Position numbers and translations under genes: made by a program. Below, piece after piece: positions 49,101-63,055 of a stretch of 64,000 nt of DNA. The stretch comes from Luidia sarsii (Eukaryota; Echinodermata; Asteroidea; Paxillosida; Luidiidae), in contig OX465103.1 of NCBI GenBank assembly GCA_949987565.1, positions 16,005,280 through 16,069,279 of the forward strand, written 5' to 3'. How positions within the stretch are numbered: the first letter of the stretch is position 1; each line of letters starts with the position of its first letter. The notes under the pieces are model-generated. The model was given only the letters and a program-made list of their open reading frames with translations, searched no databases and had not been told where the DNA came from.

Positions 49101-51738
49101 CCTTGAAAATACCTATCTATCAGTGGTAACAAATCTTAAATCGAACATAGCAAGATGATTTTTTTATAGAGCAACTAGAACTAACCTCTGTCAGCTGAAG
49201 AGCTTGTGTGTGTAAAGAGCCGCACACAACAGTCGGACGGCGAGGAGTAACTGGAAAGAAAATGACACTTCGCAAGTTAATATCTCCCTTAATATCATTT
49301 TGGCGAAGCTAAAACTTGTCATGCAAATAGACCTTGAAAATACCTATCTATCAGTAGTAAAAAATCTTAAATCGAAGACAGCAATATGATTTTATTATAG
49401 AGCAACTAGAACTAACCTCTGTCAACTGGCAGCTTGTGTGTGTAAAGAACCGCAAACAATAGTCGGACGGCGAGGAGTAACTGGAAAGAAAATGACACTT
49501 CGCAAGTTAATATCTACCTTAATATCATTTTGACGAAACTAAAACTTGTCATGCAAAAAGCCCTTGAAAATACCTATCTATCAGTTGTAACAAATCTTAA
49601 ATCGAACATAGCAAGATGATTTTATTATAGAGCAACTAGAACTAACCTCTGTCAGCTGAAGAGCTTGTGTGTGTAAAGAGCCGCACACAACAGTCGGACG
49701 GCGAGGAGTAACTGAAAAGAAAATGACACTTCGCAAGTTAATATCTCCCTTAATATCAATTTGGCGAAGCTAAAACTTGTCATGCAAAAAGCCCTTTAAA
49801 ATACCTATCTATCAGTGGTAACAAGTCTTAAATCGAACAGAGCAAGATGATTATATGATCAAGCAACTAGAACCAACCTCTGTCAGCTGGGCAGCTCGTG
49901 TGTGTAGAGAGACGCACACAACAGTCGGACGGCGAGGAGTAACTGGAAAGAAAATTACACTTTGCAAGTTAATATCTCCCTTAATATCATTTTGACGAAG
50001 CTAAAACTTGGCACGCAAACAGCCCTTGAAAATACCTGTCTATCAGTGGTAAAAAAATCTTAAATCGAACATAGCAAGATGATTTTATTATAGAGCAACT
50101 AGAACTAACCTCTGTCAGCTGAAGAGCTTGTGTGTGTAAAGAGCCGCACACAACAGTCGGACGGCGAGGAGTAACTGGAAAAAAAATGACACTTCGCAAG
50201 TTAATATCTCCCTTAATATCATTTGGACGAAGCTAAAACTTGTCATGCAAAAAGCCCTTGAAAATACCTATCTATCAGTGGTAACAAATCTTAAATCGAA
50301 CATAGCAAGTTGATTATATGATCAAGCAAATAGAACCAACCTCTGTCAGCTGGGCAGCTTGTGTGTGTAGAGAGACGCACACAACAGTCGGTCGGCGAGA
50401 AGTAACTGGAAAGAAAATTACACTTTGCAAGTTAATATCTCCCTTAATATCATTTTGACGAAGCTAAAACTTGGCACGCAAACAGAACTTGAAAATACCT
50501 GTCTATCAGTGGTAAAAAATCTTAAATCGAAGATAGCAAGATGATTATATGATCAAGCAACTAGAACCAACCTCTGTCAGCTGGGCAGCTCGTGTGTGTA
50601 GAGAGACGCACACAACAGTCGGACGGCGAGGAGTAACTGGAAAGAAAATTACACTTTGCAAGTTAATATCTCCCTTAATATCATTTTGACGAAGCTAAAA
50701 CTTGGCACGCAAACAGAACTTGAAAATACCTGTCTATCAGTGGTAAAAAATCTTAAATCGAAGATAGCAAGATGATTATATGATCAAGCAACTAGAACCA
50801 ACCTCTGTCAGCTGGGCAGCTCGTGTGTGTAGAGAGACGCACACAACAGTCGGACGGCGAGGAGTAACTGGAAAGAAAATTACACTTTGCAAGTTAATAT
50901 CTCCCTTAATATCATTTTGACGAAGCTAAAACTTGGCACGCAAACAGCCTTTGAAAATACCTGTCTATCAGTGGTAAAAAATCTTAAATCGAACATAGCA
51001 AGATGATTTTATTATAGAGCAACTAGAACTAACCTCTGTCAGCTGAAGAGCTTGTGTGTGTAGAGAGACGTACACAACAGTCGGTCGGCGAGAAGTAACT
51101 GGAAAGAAAATGACACTTTGCAAGTTAATATCTCCCTTAATATCATTTTGACGAAGCTTAAAGTTGTCATGCAAATAGACCTTGAAAATACCTTTCTATC
51201 AGTGGTAAAAAATCTTAAATCGAAGACAGCAAGATGATTTTATTATAGAGCAACTAGAACTAACCTCTGTCAACTGGGCAGCTTGTGTGTGTAAAGAACC
51301 GCAAACAATAGTCGGACGGCGAGGAGTAACTGGAAAGAAAATGACACTTCGCAAGTTAATATCTACCTTAATATCATTTTGACGAAACTAAAACTTGTCA
51401 TGCAAATAGCCCTTGAAAATACCTATCTATCTGTGGTAACAAGTCTTAAATCGAACATAGCAAGATGATTATATAATCAAGCAAATAGAACCAACCTCTG
51501 TCAGCTGGGCAGCTTGTGTGTGTAGAGAGACGCACACAACAGTCGGACGGCGAGGAGTAACTGGAAAGAAAATTACACTTCGCAAGTTAATATCTCCCTT
51601 AATATCATTTTGACGAAGCTAAAACCTGTCATGCAAATAGCCCTTGAAAATACCTATCTATCAGTGGTAACCAATCTTAAATCGAACATAGCAAGATGAT
51701 TTTATTATAGAGCAAATAGAACTAACCTCTGTCAGCTG
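46196..51738. repeat. 24-monomer block (5543 bp)
   Basis: It starts T14-like (46196), T15 (46427), a taaagagc monomer with tatccccctaat (46658), a monomer with ctcctttaat, T10, a T11/T10 chimera (47350), T16, T12-like, T17 (48043), T18 (48274) and further types. It contains two 1-base losses (46745 and 49431 regions) and one gain in ggtaaaaaaatc near 50052. Private markers ctaggacta (48482) and catgcaaatagtccttg (48628) recur 9237 bp to the right. Confidence 0.82.
47350..47580. repeat. Chimeric monomer T11/T10
   Basis: The start is T11 (ttgtatgtg), but the loop and right arm are T10 (taaagattcgc), followed by gaagaag and the tttcattatag tail. The switch lies inside the stem-loop, earlier in the monomer than in most chimeras. 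It recurs at about 52893, 54970 and 56586, so it arose once and was amplified with its block. Confidence 0.78.
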
Positions 51739-53816
51739 GGCAGCTTGTGTGTGTAGAGAGACGCACACAACAGTCGGACGGCGAGGAGTAACTGGAAAGA
51801 AAATGACACTTCGCAAGTTAATATCTCCCTTAATATCATTTTGACGAAGCTAAAACCTGTCATGCAAATAGCCCTTGAAAATACCTTTCTATCAGCGGTA
51901 ACAAATCTTAAATCGAACATAGCAAGATGATTTTATTATAGAGCAAATAGAACTAACCTCTGTCAGCTGGGCAGCTTGTGTGTGTAAAGATTCGCACACA
52001 ACAGTCGGACGGCGAGGAGTAACTGGAAAGAAAATGACACTTCGCAAGTTAATATCTCCCTTAATATCATTTTGAAGAAGCTAAAACTTGTCATGCAAAA
52101 AGCCCTTGAAAATACCTATCTATCAGTGGTAACAAATCTTAAATCGAACATAGCAAGATGATTTCATTATAGAGCAACTAGAACTAACCTCTGTCAGCTG
52201 AAGAGCTTGTGTGTGTAAAGAGCCGCACACAACAGTCGGACGGCGAGGAGTAACTGGAAAGAAAATGACACTTCGCAAGTTAATATCCCCCTAATATCAT
52301 TTTGGCGAAGCTAAAACTTGTCATGCAAATAGCCCTTGAAAATACCTATCTATCAGTGGTAACCAATCTTAAATCGAACATAGCAAGATGATTTTATTAT
52401 AGAGCAAATAGAACTAACCTCTGTCAGCTGGGCAGCTTGTGTGTGTAGAGAGACGCACACAACAGTCGGACGGCGAGGAGTAACTGGAAAGAAAATTACA
52501 CTTCGCAAGTTAATATCTCCTTTAATATCATTTTGACGAAGCTAAAACCTGTCATGCAAATAGCCCTTGAAAATACCTATCTATCAGTGGTAACAAATCT
52601 TAAATCGAACATAGCAAGATGATTTTATTATAGAGCAAATAGAACCAACCTCTGTCAGCTGGGCAGCTTGTGTGTGTAAAGATTCGCACACAACAGTCGG
52701 ACGGCGAGGAGTAACTGGAAAGAAAATGACACTTCGCAAGTTAATATCTCCCTTAATATCATTTTGAAGAAGCTAAAACTTGTCATGCAAAAAGCCCTTG
52801 AAAATACCTATCTATCAGTGGTAACAAATCTTAAATCGAACATAGCAAGATCATTATATTATCAAGCAACTAGAACCAACCTATGTCAGCTGGGCAGCTT
52901 GTATGTGTAAAGATTCGCACACAACAGTCGGACGGCGAGGAGTAACTGGAAAGAAAATGACACTTCGCAAGTTAATATCTCCCTTAATATCATTTTGAAG
53001 AAGCTAAAACTTGTCATGCAAAAAGCCCTTGAAAATACCTATCTATCAGTGGTAACAAATCTTAAATCGAACATAGCAAGATGATTTCATTATAGAGCAA
53101 CTAGAACTAACCTCTGTCAACTGGGCAGCTTGTGTGTGTAAAGAACCGCAAACAATAGTCGGACGGGGAGGAGTAACTGGAAAGAAAATGACACTTCGCA
53201 AGTTAATATCTCCCTTAATATCATTTTGACGAAGCTAAAACTTGTCATGCGAATAGCCCTTGAAAATACCTATCTGTCAGTGGTAACAAATCTTAAATCG
53301 AACATAGCAAGATGATTTCATTATAGAGCAACTAGAACTAACCTCCGTCAGCTGAAGAGCTTGTGTGTGTAAAGAACCGCAAACAATAGTCGGACGGCGA
53401 GGAGTAACTGGAAAGAAAATGACACTTCGCAAGTTAATATCTACCTTAATATCATTTTGACGAAACTAAAACTTGTCATGCAAATAGCCCTTGAAAATAC
53501 CTATCTATCAGTGGTAACAAATCTTAAATCCAAGATAGCAAGATGATTATATAATCAAGCAAATAGAACCAACCTCTGTCAGCTGGGCAGCTTGTGTGTG
53601 TAGAGAGACGCACACAACAGTCGGACGGCGAGGAGTAACTGGAAAGAAAATTACACTTCGCAAGTTAATATCTCCCTTAATATCATTTTGACGAAGCTAA
53701 AACCTGTCATGCAAATAGCCCTTGAAAATACCTATCTATCAGTGGTAACCAATCTTAAATCGAACATAGCAAGATGATTTTATTATAGAGCAAATAGAAC
53801 TAACCTCTGTCAGCTG
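51739..53816. repeat. 9-monomer partial copy (2078 bp)
   Basis: It repeats the first eight monomers of the block at 46196, including tatccccctaat, ctcctttaat and the T11/T10 chimera. It then passes to a monomer with cctgtcatg and ggtaaccaatc (53586), reached through a T12-like monomer whose tail is tatataatcaagc. Private changes are tatctgtcag near 53274 and acctccgtcag near 53342. Confidence 0.82.
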
Positions 53817-55432
53817 GGCAGCTTGTGTGTGTAGAGAGACGCACACAACAGTCGGACGGCGAGGAGTAACTGGAAAGAAAATGACACTTCGCAAGTTAAT
53901 ATCTCCCTTAATATCATTTTGACGAAGCTAAAACCTGTCATGCAAATAGCCCTTGAAAATACCTTTCTATCAGCGGTAACAAATCTTAAATCGAACATAG
54001 CAAGATGATTTTATTATAGAGCAAATAGAACTAACCTCTGTCAGCTGGGCAGCTTGTGTGTGTAAAGATTCGCACACAACAGTCGGACGGCGAGGAGTAA
54101 CTGGAAAGAAAATGACACTTCGCAAGTTAATATCTCCCTTAATATCATTTTGAAGAAGCTAAAACTTGTCATGCAAAAAGCCCTTGAAAATACCTATCTA
54201 TCAGTGGTAACAAATCTTAAATCGAACATAGCAAGATGATTTCATTATAGAGCAACTAGAACTAACCTCTGTCAGCTGAAGAGCTTGTGTGTGTAAAGAG
54301 CCGCACACAACAGTCGGACGGCGAGGAGTAACTGGAAAGAAAATGACACTTCGCAAGTTAATATCCCCCTAATATCATTTTGGCGAAGCTAAAACTTGTC
54401 ATGCAAATAGCCCTTGAAAATACCTATCTATCAGTGGTAACCAATCTTAAATCGAACATAGCAAGATGATTTTATTATAGAGCAAATAGAACTAACCTCT
54501 GTCAGCTGGGCAGCTTGTGTGTGTAGAGAGACGCACACAACAGTCGGACGGCGAGGAGTAACTGGAAAGAAAATTACACTTCGCAAGTTAATATCTCCTT
54601 TAATATCATTTTGACGAAGCTAAAACCTGTCATGCAAATAGCCCTTGAAAATACCTATCTATCAGTGGTAACAAATCTTAAATCGAACATAGCAAGATGA
54701 TTTTATTATAGAGCAAATAGAACCAACCTCTGTCAGCTGGGCAGCTTGTGTGTGTAAAGATTCGCACACAACAGTCGGACGGCGAGGAGTAACTGGAAAG
54801 AAAATGACACTTCGCAAGTTAATATCTCCCTTAATATCATTTTGAAGAAGCTAAAACTTGTCATGCAAAAAGCCCTTGAAAATACCTATCTATCAGTGGT
54901 AACAAATCTTAAATCGAACATAGCAAGATCATTATATTATCAAGCAACTAGAACCAACCTATGTCAGCTGGGCAGCTTGTATGTGTAAAGATTCGCACAC
55001 AACAGTCGGACGGCGAGGAGTAACTGGAAAGAAAATGACACTTCGCAAGTTAATATCTCCCTTAATATCATTTTGAAGAAGCTAAAACTTGTCATGCAAA
55101 AAGCCCTTGAAAATACCTATCTATCAGTGGTAACAAATCTTAAATCGAACATAGCAAGATGATTTCATTATAGAGCAACTAGAACTAACCTCTGTCAACT
55201 GGGCAGCTTGTGTGTGTAAAGAACCGCAAACAATAGTCGGACGGGGAGGAGTAACTGGAAAGAAAATGACACTTCGCAAGTTAATATCTCCCTTAATATC
55301 ATTTTGACGAAGCTAAAACCTGTCATGCAAATAGCCCTTGAAAATACCTATCTATCAGTGGTAACCAATCTTAAATCGAACATAGCAAGATGATTTTATT
55401 ATAGAGCAAATAGAACTAACCTCTGTCAGCTG
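53817..55432. repeat. 7-monomer partial copy (1616 bp)
   Basis: The first six monomers match 51739 onward. The seventh (55202) is a chimera with a T16 front (ggacggggagg) and a back of cctgtcatg and ggtaaccaatc, which removes two monomers relative to the 9-monomer copy. The shared tatccccctaat loss makes it 1616 rather than 1617. Confidence 0.82.
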
Positions 55433-58400
55433 GGCAGCTTGTGTGTGTAGAGAGACGCACACAACAGTCGGACGGCGAGGAGTAACTGGAAAGAAAATGA
55501 CACTTCGCAAGTTAATATCTCCCTTAATATCATTTTGACGAAGCTAAAACCTGTCATGCAAATAGCCCTTGAAAATACCTTTCTATCAGCGGTAACAAAT
55601 CTTAAATCGAACATAGCAAGATGATTTTATTATAGAGCAAATAGAACTAACCTCTGTCAGCTGGGCAGCTTGTGTGTGTAAAGATTCGCACACAACAGTC
55701 GGACGGCGAGGAGTAACTGGAAAGAAAATGACACTTCGCAAGTTAATATCTCCCTTAATATCATTTTGAAGAAGCTAAAACTTGTCATGCAAAAAGCCCT
55801 TGAAAATACCTATCTATCAGTGGTAACAAATCTTAAATCGAACATAGCAAGATGATTTCATTATAGAGCAACTAGAACTAACCTCTGTCAGCTGAAGAGC
55901 TTGTGTGTGTAAAGAGCCGCACACAACAGTCGGACGGCGAGGAGTAACTGGAAAGAAAATGACACTTCGCAAGTTAATATCCCCCTAATATCATTTTGGC
56001 GAAGCTAAAACTTGTCATGCAAATAGCCCTTGAAAATACCTATCTATCAGTGGTAACCAATCTTAAATCGAACATAGCAAGATGATTTTATTATAGAGCA
56101 AATAGAACTAACCTCTGTCAGCTGGGCAGCTTGTGTGTGTAGAGAGACGCACACAACAGTCGGACGGCGAGGAGTAACTGGAAAGAAAATTACACTTCGC
56201 AAGTTAATATCTCCTTTAATATCATTTTGACGAAGCTAAAACCTGTCATGCAAATAGCCCTTGAAAATACCTATCTATCAGTGGTAACAAATCTTAAATC
56301 GAACATAGCAAGATGATTTTATTATAGAGCAAATAGAACCAACCTCTGTCAGCTGGGCAGCTTGTGTGTGTAAAGATTCGCACACAACAGTCGGACGGCG
56401 AGGAGTAACTGGAAAGAAAATGACACTTCGCAAGTTAATATCTCCCTTAATATCATTTTGAAGAAGCTAAAACTTGTCATGCAAAAAGCCCTTGAAAATA
56501 CCTATCTATCAGTGGTAACAAATCTTAAATCGAACATAGCAAGATCATTATATTATCAAGCAACTAGAACCAACCTATGTCAGCTGGGCAGCTTGTATGT
56601 GTAAAGATTCGCACACAACAGTTGGACGGCGAGGAGTAACTGGAAAGAAAATGACACTTCGCAAGTTAATATCTCCCTTAATATCATTTTGAAGAAGCTA
56701 AAACTTGTCATGCAAAAAGCCCTTGAAAATACCTATCTATCAGTGGTAACAAATCTTAAATCGAACATAGCAAGATGATTTCATTATAGAGCAACTAGAA
56801 CTAACCTCTGTCAACTGGGCAGCTTGTGTGTGTAAAGAACCGCAAACAATAGTCGGACGGGGAGGAGTAACTGGAAAGAAAATGACACTTCGCAAGTTAA
56901 TATCTCCCTTAATATCATTTTGACGAAGCTAAAACTTGTCATGCGAATAGCCCTTGAAAATACCTATCTGTCAGTGGTAACAAATCTTAAATCGAACATA
57001 GCAAGATGATTTCATTATAGAGCAACTAGAACTAACCTCTGTCAGCTGAAGAGCTTGTGTGTGTAAAGAACCGCAAACAATAGTCGGACGGCGAGGAGTA
57101 ACTGGAAAGAAAATGACACTTCGCAAGTTAATATCTACCTTAATATCATTTTGACGAAACTAAAACTTGTCATGCAAATAGCCCTTGAAAATACCTATCT
57201 ATCAGTGGTAACAAATCTTAAATCCAAGATAGCAAGATGATTATATGATCAAGCAACTAGAACCAACCTCTGTCAGCTGGGCAGCTCGTGTGTGTAGAGA
57301 GACGCACACAACAGTCGGACGGCGAGGAGTAACTGGAAAGAAAATTACACTTTGCAAGTTAATATCTCCCTTAATATCATTTTGACGAAGCTAAAACTTG
57401 GCACGCAAACAGCCTTTGAAAATACCTGTCTATCAGTGGTAAAAAATCTTAAATCGAACATAGCAAGATGATTTTATTATAGAGCAACTAGAACTAACCT
57501 CTGTCAGCTGAAGAGCTTGTGTGTGTAGAGAGACGCACACAACAGTCGGTCGGCGAGAAGTAACTGGAAAGAAAATGACACTTTGCAAGTTAATATCTCC
57601 CTTAATATCATTTTGACGAAGCTTAAAGTTGTCATGCAAATAGACCTCGAAAATACCTTTCTATCAGTGGTAAAAAATCTTAAATCGAAGACAGCAAGAT
57701 GATTTTATTATAGAGCAACTAGGACTAACCTCTGTCAACTGGGCAGCTTGTGTGTGTAAAGAACCGCAAACAATAGTCGGACGGCGAGGAGTAACTGGAA
57801 AGAAAATGACACTTCGCAAGTTAATATCTACCTTAATATCATTTTGACGAAACTAAAACTTGTCATGCAAATAGTCCTTGAAAATACCTATCTATCAGTG
57901 GTAACCAATCTTAAATCGAACATAGCAAGATGATTTTATTATAGAGCAAATAGAACTAACCTCTGTCAGCTGGGCAGCTTGTGTGTGTAGAGAGACGCAC
58001 ACAACAGTCGGACGGCGAGGAGTAACTGGAAAGAAAATTACACTTCGCAAGTTAATATCTCCCTTAATATCATTTTGACGAAGCTAAAACCTGTCATGCA
58101 AATAGCCCTTGAAAATACCTATCTATCAGTGGTAACAAATCTTAAATCGAACATAGCAAGATGATTTTTCTATAGAGCAACTAGAACTAACCTCTGTCAG
58201 CTGAAGAGCTTGTGTGTGTAAAGAGCCGCACACAACAGTCGGACGGCGAGGAGTAACTGGAAAGAAAATGACACTTCGCAAGTTAATATCTCCCTTAATA
58301 TCATTTTGGCGAAGCTAAAACTTGTCATGCAAATAGACCTTGAAAATACCTATCTATCAGTAGTAAAAAATCTTAAATCGAAGACAGCAATATGATTTTA

Positions 58401-59819
58401 TTATAGAGCAACTAGAACTAACCTCTGTCAACTGGCAGCTTGTGTGTGTAAAGAACCGCAAACAATAGTCGGACGGCGAGGAGTAACTGGAAAAAAAATG
58501 ACACTTCGCAAGTTAATATCTACCTTAATATCATTTTGACGAAACTAAAACTTGTCATGCAAAAAGCCCTTGAAAATACCTATCTATCAGTTGTAACAAA
58601 TCTTAAATCGAACATAGCAAGATGATTTTATTATAGAGCAACTAGAACTAACCTCTGTCAGCTGAAGAGCTTGTGTGTGTAAAGAGCCGCACACAACAGT
58701 CGGACGGCGAGGAGTAACTGAAAAGAAAATGACACTTCGCAAGTTAATATCTCCCTTAATATCAATTTGGCGAAGCTAAAACTTGTCATGCAAAAAGCCC
58801 TTGAAAATACCTATCTATCAGTGGTAACAAGTCTTAAATCGAACAGAGCAAGATGATTATATGATCAAGCAACTAGAACCAACCTCTGTCAGCTGGGCAG
58901 CTCGTGTGTGTAGAGAGACGCACACAACAGTCGGACGGCGAGGAGTAACTGGAAAGAAAATTACACTTTGCAAGTTAATATCTCCCTTAATATCATTTTG
59001 ACGAAGCTAAAACTTGGCACGCAAACAGAACTTGAAAATACCTGTCTATCAGTGGTAAAAAATCTTAAATCGAAGATAGCAAGATGATTATATGATCAAG
59101 CAACTAGAACCAACCTCTGTCAGCTGGGCAGCTCGTGTGTGTAGAGAGACGCACACAACAGTCGGACGGCGAGGAGTAACTGGAAAGAAAATTACACTTT
59201 GCAAGTTAATATCTCCCTTAATATCATTTTGACGAAGCTAAAACTTGGCACGCAAACAGAACTTGAAAATACCTGTCTATCAGTGGTAAAAAATCTTAAA
59301 TCGAAGATAGCAAGATGATTATATGATCAAGCAACTAGAACCAACCTCTGTCAGCTGGGCAGCTCGTGTGTGTAGAGAGACGCACACAACAGTCGGACGG
59401 CGAGGAGTAACTGGAAAGAAAATTACACTTTGCAAGTTAATATCTCCCTTAATATCATTTTGACGAAGCTAAAACTTGGCACGCAAACAGCCTTTGAAAA
59501 TACCTGTCTATCAGTGGTAAAAAATCTTAAATCGAACATAGCAAGATGATTTTATTATAGAGCAACTAGAACTAACCTCTGTCAGCTGAAGAGCTTGTGT
59601 GTGTAGAGAGACGCACACAACAGTCGGTCGGCGAGAAGTAACTGGAAAGAAAATGACACTTTGCAAGTTAATATCTCCCTTAATATCATTTTGACGAAGC
59701 TTAAAGTTGTCATGCAAATAGACCTTGAAAATACCTTTCTATCAGTGGTAAAAAATCTTAAATCGAAGACAGCAAGATGATTTTATTATAGAGCAACTAG
59801 AACTAACCTCTGTCAACTG
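55433..59819. repeat. 19 monomers (4387 bp), second long copy of the 46196 block
   Basis: It follows the 46196 block monomer by monomer at a spacing of 9237 bp and shares ctaggacta (57719) and the catgcaaatagtccttg change (57875). It is shorter. One monomer is lost at a chimera starting 57744, where the T12-like front passes to ggtaaccaatc. Two more are lost near 58890, where the monomers with ggtaaaaaaatc and catttggacg are absent. T16 at 56817 is followed by tatctgtcag, shared with 53274. Confidence 0.8.
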
Positions 59820-61437
59820 GGCAGCTTGTGTGTGTAAAGAACCGCAAACAATAGTCGGACGGCGAGGAGTAACTGGAAAGAAAATGACACTTCGCAAGTT
59901 AATATCTACCTTAATATCATTTTGACGAAACTAAAACTTGTCATGCAAATAGCCCTTGAAAATACCTATCTATCTGTGGTAACAAGTCTTAAATCGAACA
60001 TAGCAAGATGATTATATAATCAAGCAAATAGAACCAACCTCTGTCAGCTGGGCAGCTTGTGTGTGTAGAGAGACGCACACAACAGTCGGACGGCGAGGAG
60101 TAACTGGAAAGAAAATTACACTTCGCAAGTTAATATCTCCCTTAATATCATTTTGACGAAGCTAAAACCTGTCATGCAAATAGCCCTTGAAAATACCTAT
60201 CTATCAGTGGTAACCAATCTTAAATCGAACATAGCAAGATGATTTTATTATAGAGCAAATAGAACTAACCTCTGTCAGCTGGGCAGCTTGTGTGTGTAGA
60301 GAGACGCACACAACAGTCGGACGGCGAGGAGTAACTGGAAAGAAAATGACACTTCGCAAGTTAATATCTCCCTTAATATCATTTTGACGAAGCTAAAACC
60401 TGTCATGCAAATAGCCCTTGAAAATACCTATCTATCAGTGGTAACAAATCTTAAATCGAACATAGCAAGATGATTTTATTATAGAGCAAATAGAACCAAC
60501 CTCTGTCAGCTGGGCAGCTTGTGTGTGTAAAGATTCGCACACAACAGTCGGACGGCGAGGAGTAACTGGAAAGAAAATGACACTTCGCAAGTTAATATCT
60601 CCCTTAATATCATTTTGAAGAAGCTAAAACTTGTCATGCAAAAAGCCCTTGAAAATACCTATCTATCAGTGGTAACAAATCTTAAATCGAACATAGCAAG
60701 ATCATTATATTATCAAGCAACTAGAACCAACCTATGTCAGCTGGGCAGCTTGTATGTGTAGAGAGACGCACACAACTGTCGGACGGCGAGGAGTAACTGG
60801 AAAGAAAATGACATTTCGCAAATTAATATCTCCCTTAATATCATTTTGACGAAGCTAAAACTTGTCATGCAAATAGCCCTTGAAAATACCTATCTATCAG
60901 TGGTAACAAGTCTTAAATCGAACAGAGCAAGATGATTATATGATCAAGCAACTAGAACCAACCTCTGTCAGCTGGGCAGCTCGTGTGTGTAGAGAGACGC
61001 ACACAACAGTCGGACGGCGAGGAGTAACTGGAAAGAAAATTACACTTTGCAAGTTAATATCTCCCTTAATATCATTTTGACGAAGCTAAAACTTGGCACG
61101 CAAACAGCCCTTGAAAATACCTGTCTATCAGTGGTAAAAAAATCTTAAATCGAACATAGCAAGATGATTTTATTATAGAGCAACTAGAACTAACCTCTGT
61201 CAGCTGAAGAGCTTGTGTGTGTAAAGAGCCGCACACAACAGTCGGACGGCGAGGAGTAACTGGAAAGAAAATGACACTTCGCAAGTTAATATCTCCCTTA
61301 ATATCATTTTGACGAAGCTAAAACCTGTCATGCAAATAGCCCTTGAAAATACCTATCTATCAGTGGTAACAAATCTTAAATCGAACACAGCAAGATGATT
61401 TTATTATAGAGCAACTAGAACTAACCTCTGTCAACTG
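59820..61437. repeat. 7-monomer tandem unit (1618 bp), copy 1
   Basis: The order is T12-like (59820), a monomer with ggtaaccaatc, a T14-like monomer, T10, a T11 variant with cagagcaag (60744), a ggcagctcg monomer with gcaaacagccc and one extra base in ggtaaaaaaatc (60975), and a chimera (61206). The chimera has an aagag/taaagagc front, but its back is cctgtcatg with gaacacagc. The unit is 1618 bp because of the extra base. Confidence 0.82.
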
Positions 61438-63055
61438 GGCAGCTTGTGTGTGTAAAGAACCGCAAACAATAGTCGGACGGCGAGGAGTAACTGGAAAGAA
61501 AATGACACTTCGCAAGTTAATATCTACCTTAATATCATTTTGACGAAACTAAAACTTGTCATGCAAATAGCCCTTGAAAATACCTATCTATCTGTGGTAA
61601 CAAGTCTTAAATCGAACATAGCAAGATGATTATATAATCAAGCAAATAGAACCAACCTCTGTCAGCTGGGCAGCTTGTGTGTGTAGAGAGACGCACACAA
61701 CAGTCGGACGGCGAGGAGTAACTGGAAAGAAAATTACACTTCGCAAGTTAATATCTCCCTTAATATCATTTTGACGAAGCTAAAACCTGTCATGCAAATA
61801 GCCCTTGAAAATACCTATCTATCAGTGGTAACCAATCTTAAATCGAACATAGCAAGATGATTTTATTATAGAGCAAATAGAACTAACCTCTGTCAGCTGG
61901 GCAGCTTGTGTGTGTAGAGAGACGCACACAACAGTCGGACGGCGAGGAGTAACTGGAAAGAAAATGACACTTCGCAAGTTAATATCTCCCTTAATATCAT
62001 TTTGACGAAGCTAAAACCTGTCATGCAAATAGCCCTTGAAAATACCTATCTATCAGTGGTAACAAATCTTAAATCGAACATAGCAAGATGATTTTATTAT
62101 AGAGCAAATAGAACCAACCTCTGTCAGCTGGGCAGCTTGTGTGTGTAAAGATTCGCACACAACAGTCGGACGGCGAGGAGTAACTGGAAAGAAAATGACA
62201 CTTCGCAAGTTAATATCTCCCTTAATATCATTTTGAAGAAGCTAAAACTTGTCATGCAAAAAGCCCTTGAAAATACCTATCTATCAGTGGTAACAAATCT
62301 TAAATCGAACATAGCAAGATCATTATATTATCAAGCAACTAGAACCAACCTATGTCAGCTGGGCAGCTTGTATGTGTAGAGAGACGCACACAACTGTCGG
62401 ACGGCGAGGAGTAACTGGAAAGAAAATGACATTTCGCAAATTAATATCTCCCTTAATATCATTTTGACGAAGCTAAAACTTGTCATGCAAATAGCCCTTG
62501 AAAATACCTATCTATCAGTGGTAACAAGTCTTAAATCGAACAGAGCAAGATGATTATATGATCAAGCAACTAGAACCAACCTCTGTCAGCTGGGCAGCTC
62601 GTGTGTGTAGAGAGACGCACACAACAGTCGGACGGCGAGGAGTAACTGGAAAGAAAATTACACTTTGCAAGTTAATATCTCCCTTAATATCATTTTGACG
62701 AAGCTAAAACTTGGCACGCAAACAGCCCTTGAAAATACCTGTCTATCAGTGGTAAAAAAATCTTAAATCGAACATAGCAAGATGATTTTATTATAGAGCA
62801 ACTAGAACTAACCTCTGTCAGCTGAAGAGCTTGTGTGTGTAAAGAGCCGCACACAACAGTCGGACGGCGAGGAGTAACTGGAAAGAAAATGACACTTCGC
62901 AAGTTAATATCTCCCTTAATATCATTTGGACGAAGCTAAAACTTGTCATGCAAAAAGCCCTTGAAAATACCTATCTATCAGTGGTAACAAATCTTAAATC
63001 GAACATAGCAAGTTGATTATATGATCAAGCAAATAGAACCAACCTCTGTCAGCTG
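61438..63055. repeat. 7-monomer tandem unit (1618 bp), copy 2
   Basis: This is the same type order as copy 1, with the same T11 variant and the same extra base in ggtaaaaaaatc near 62755. The last monomer (62825) differs: it has catttggacg and caagttgattatatg, matching the monomer near 50122. That shows which monomer was the front parent of the chimera at 61206. Confidence 0.82.
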
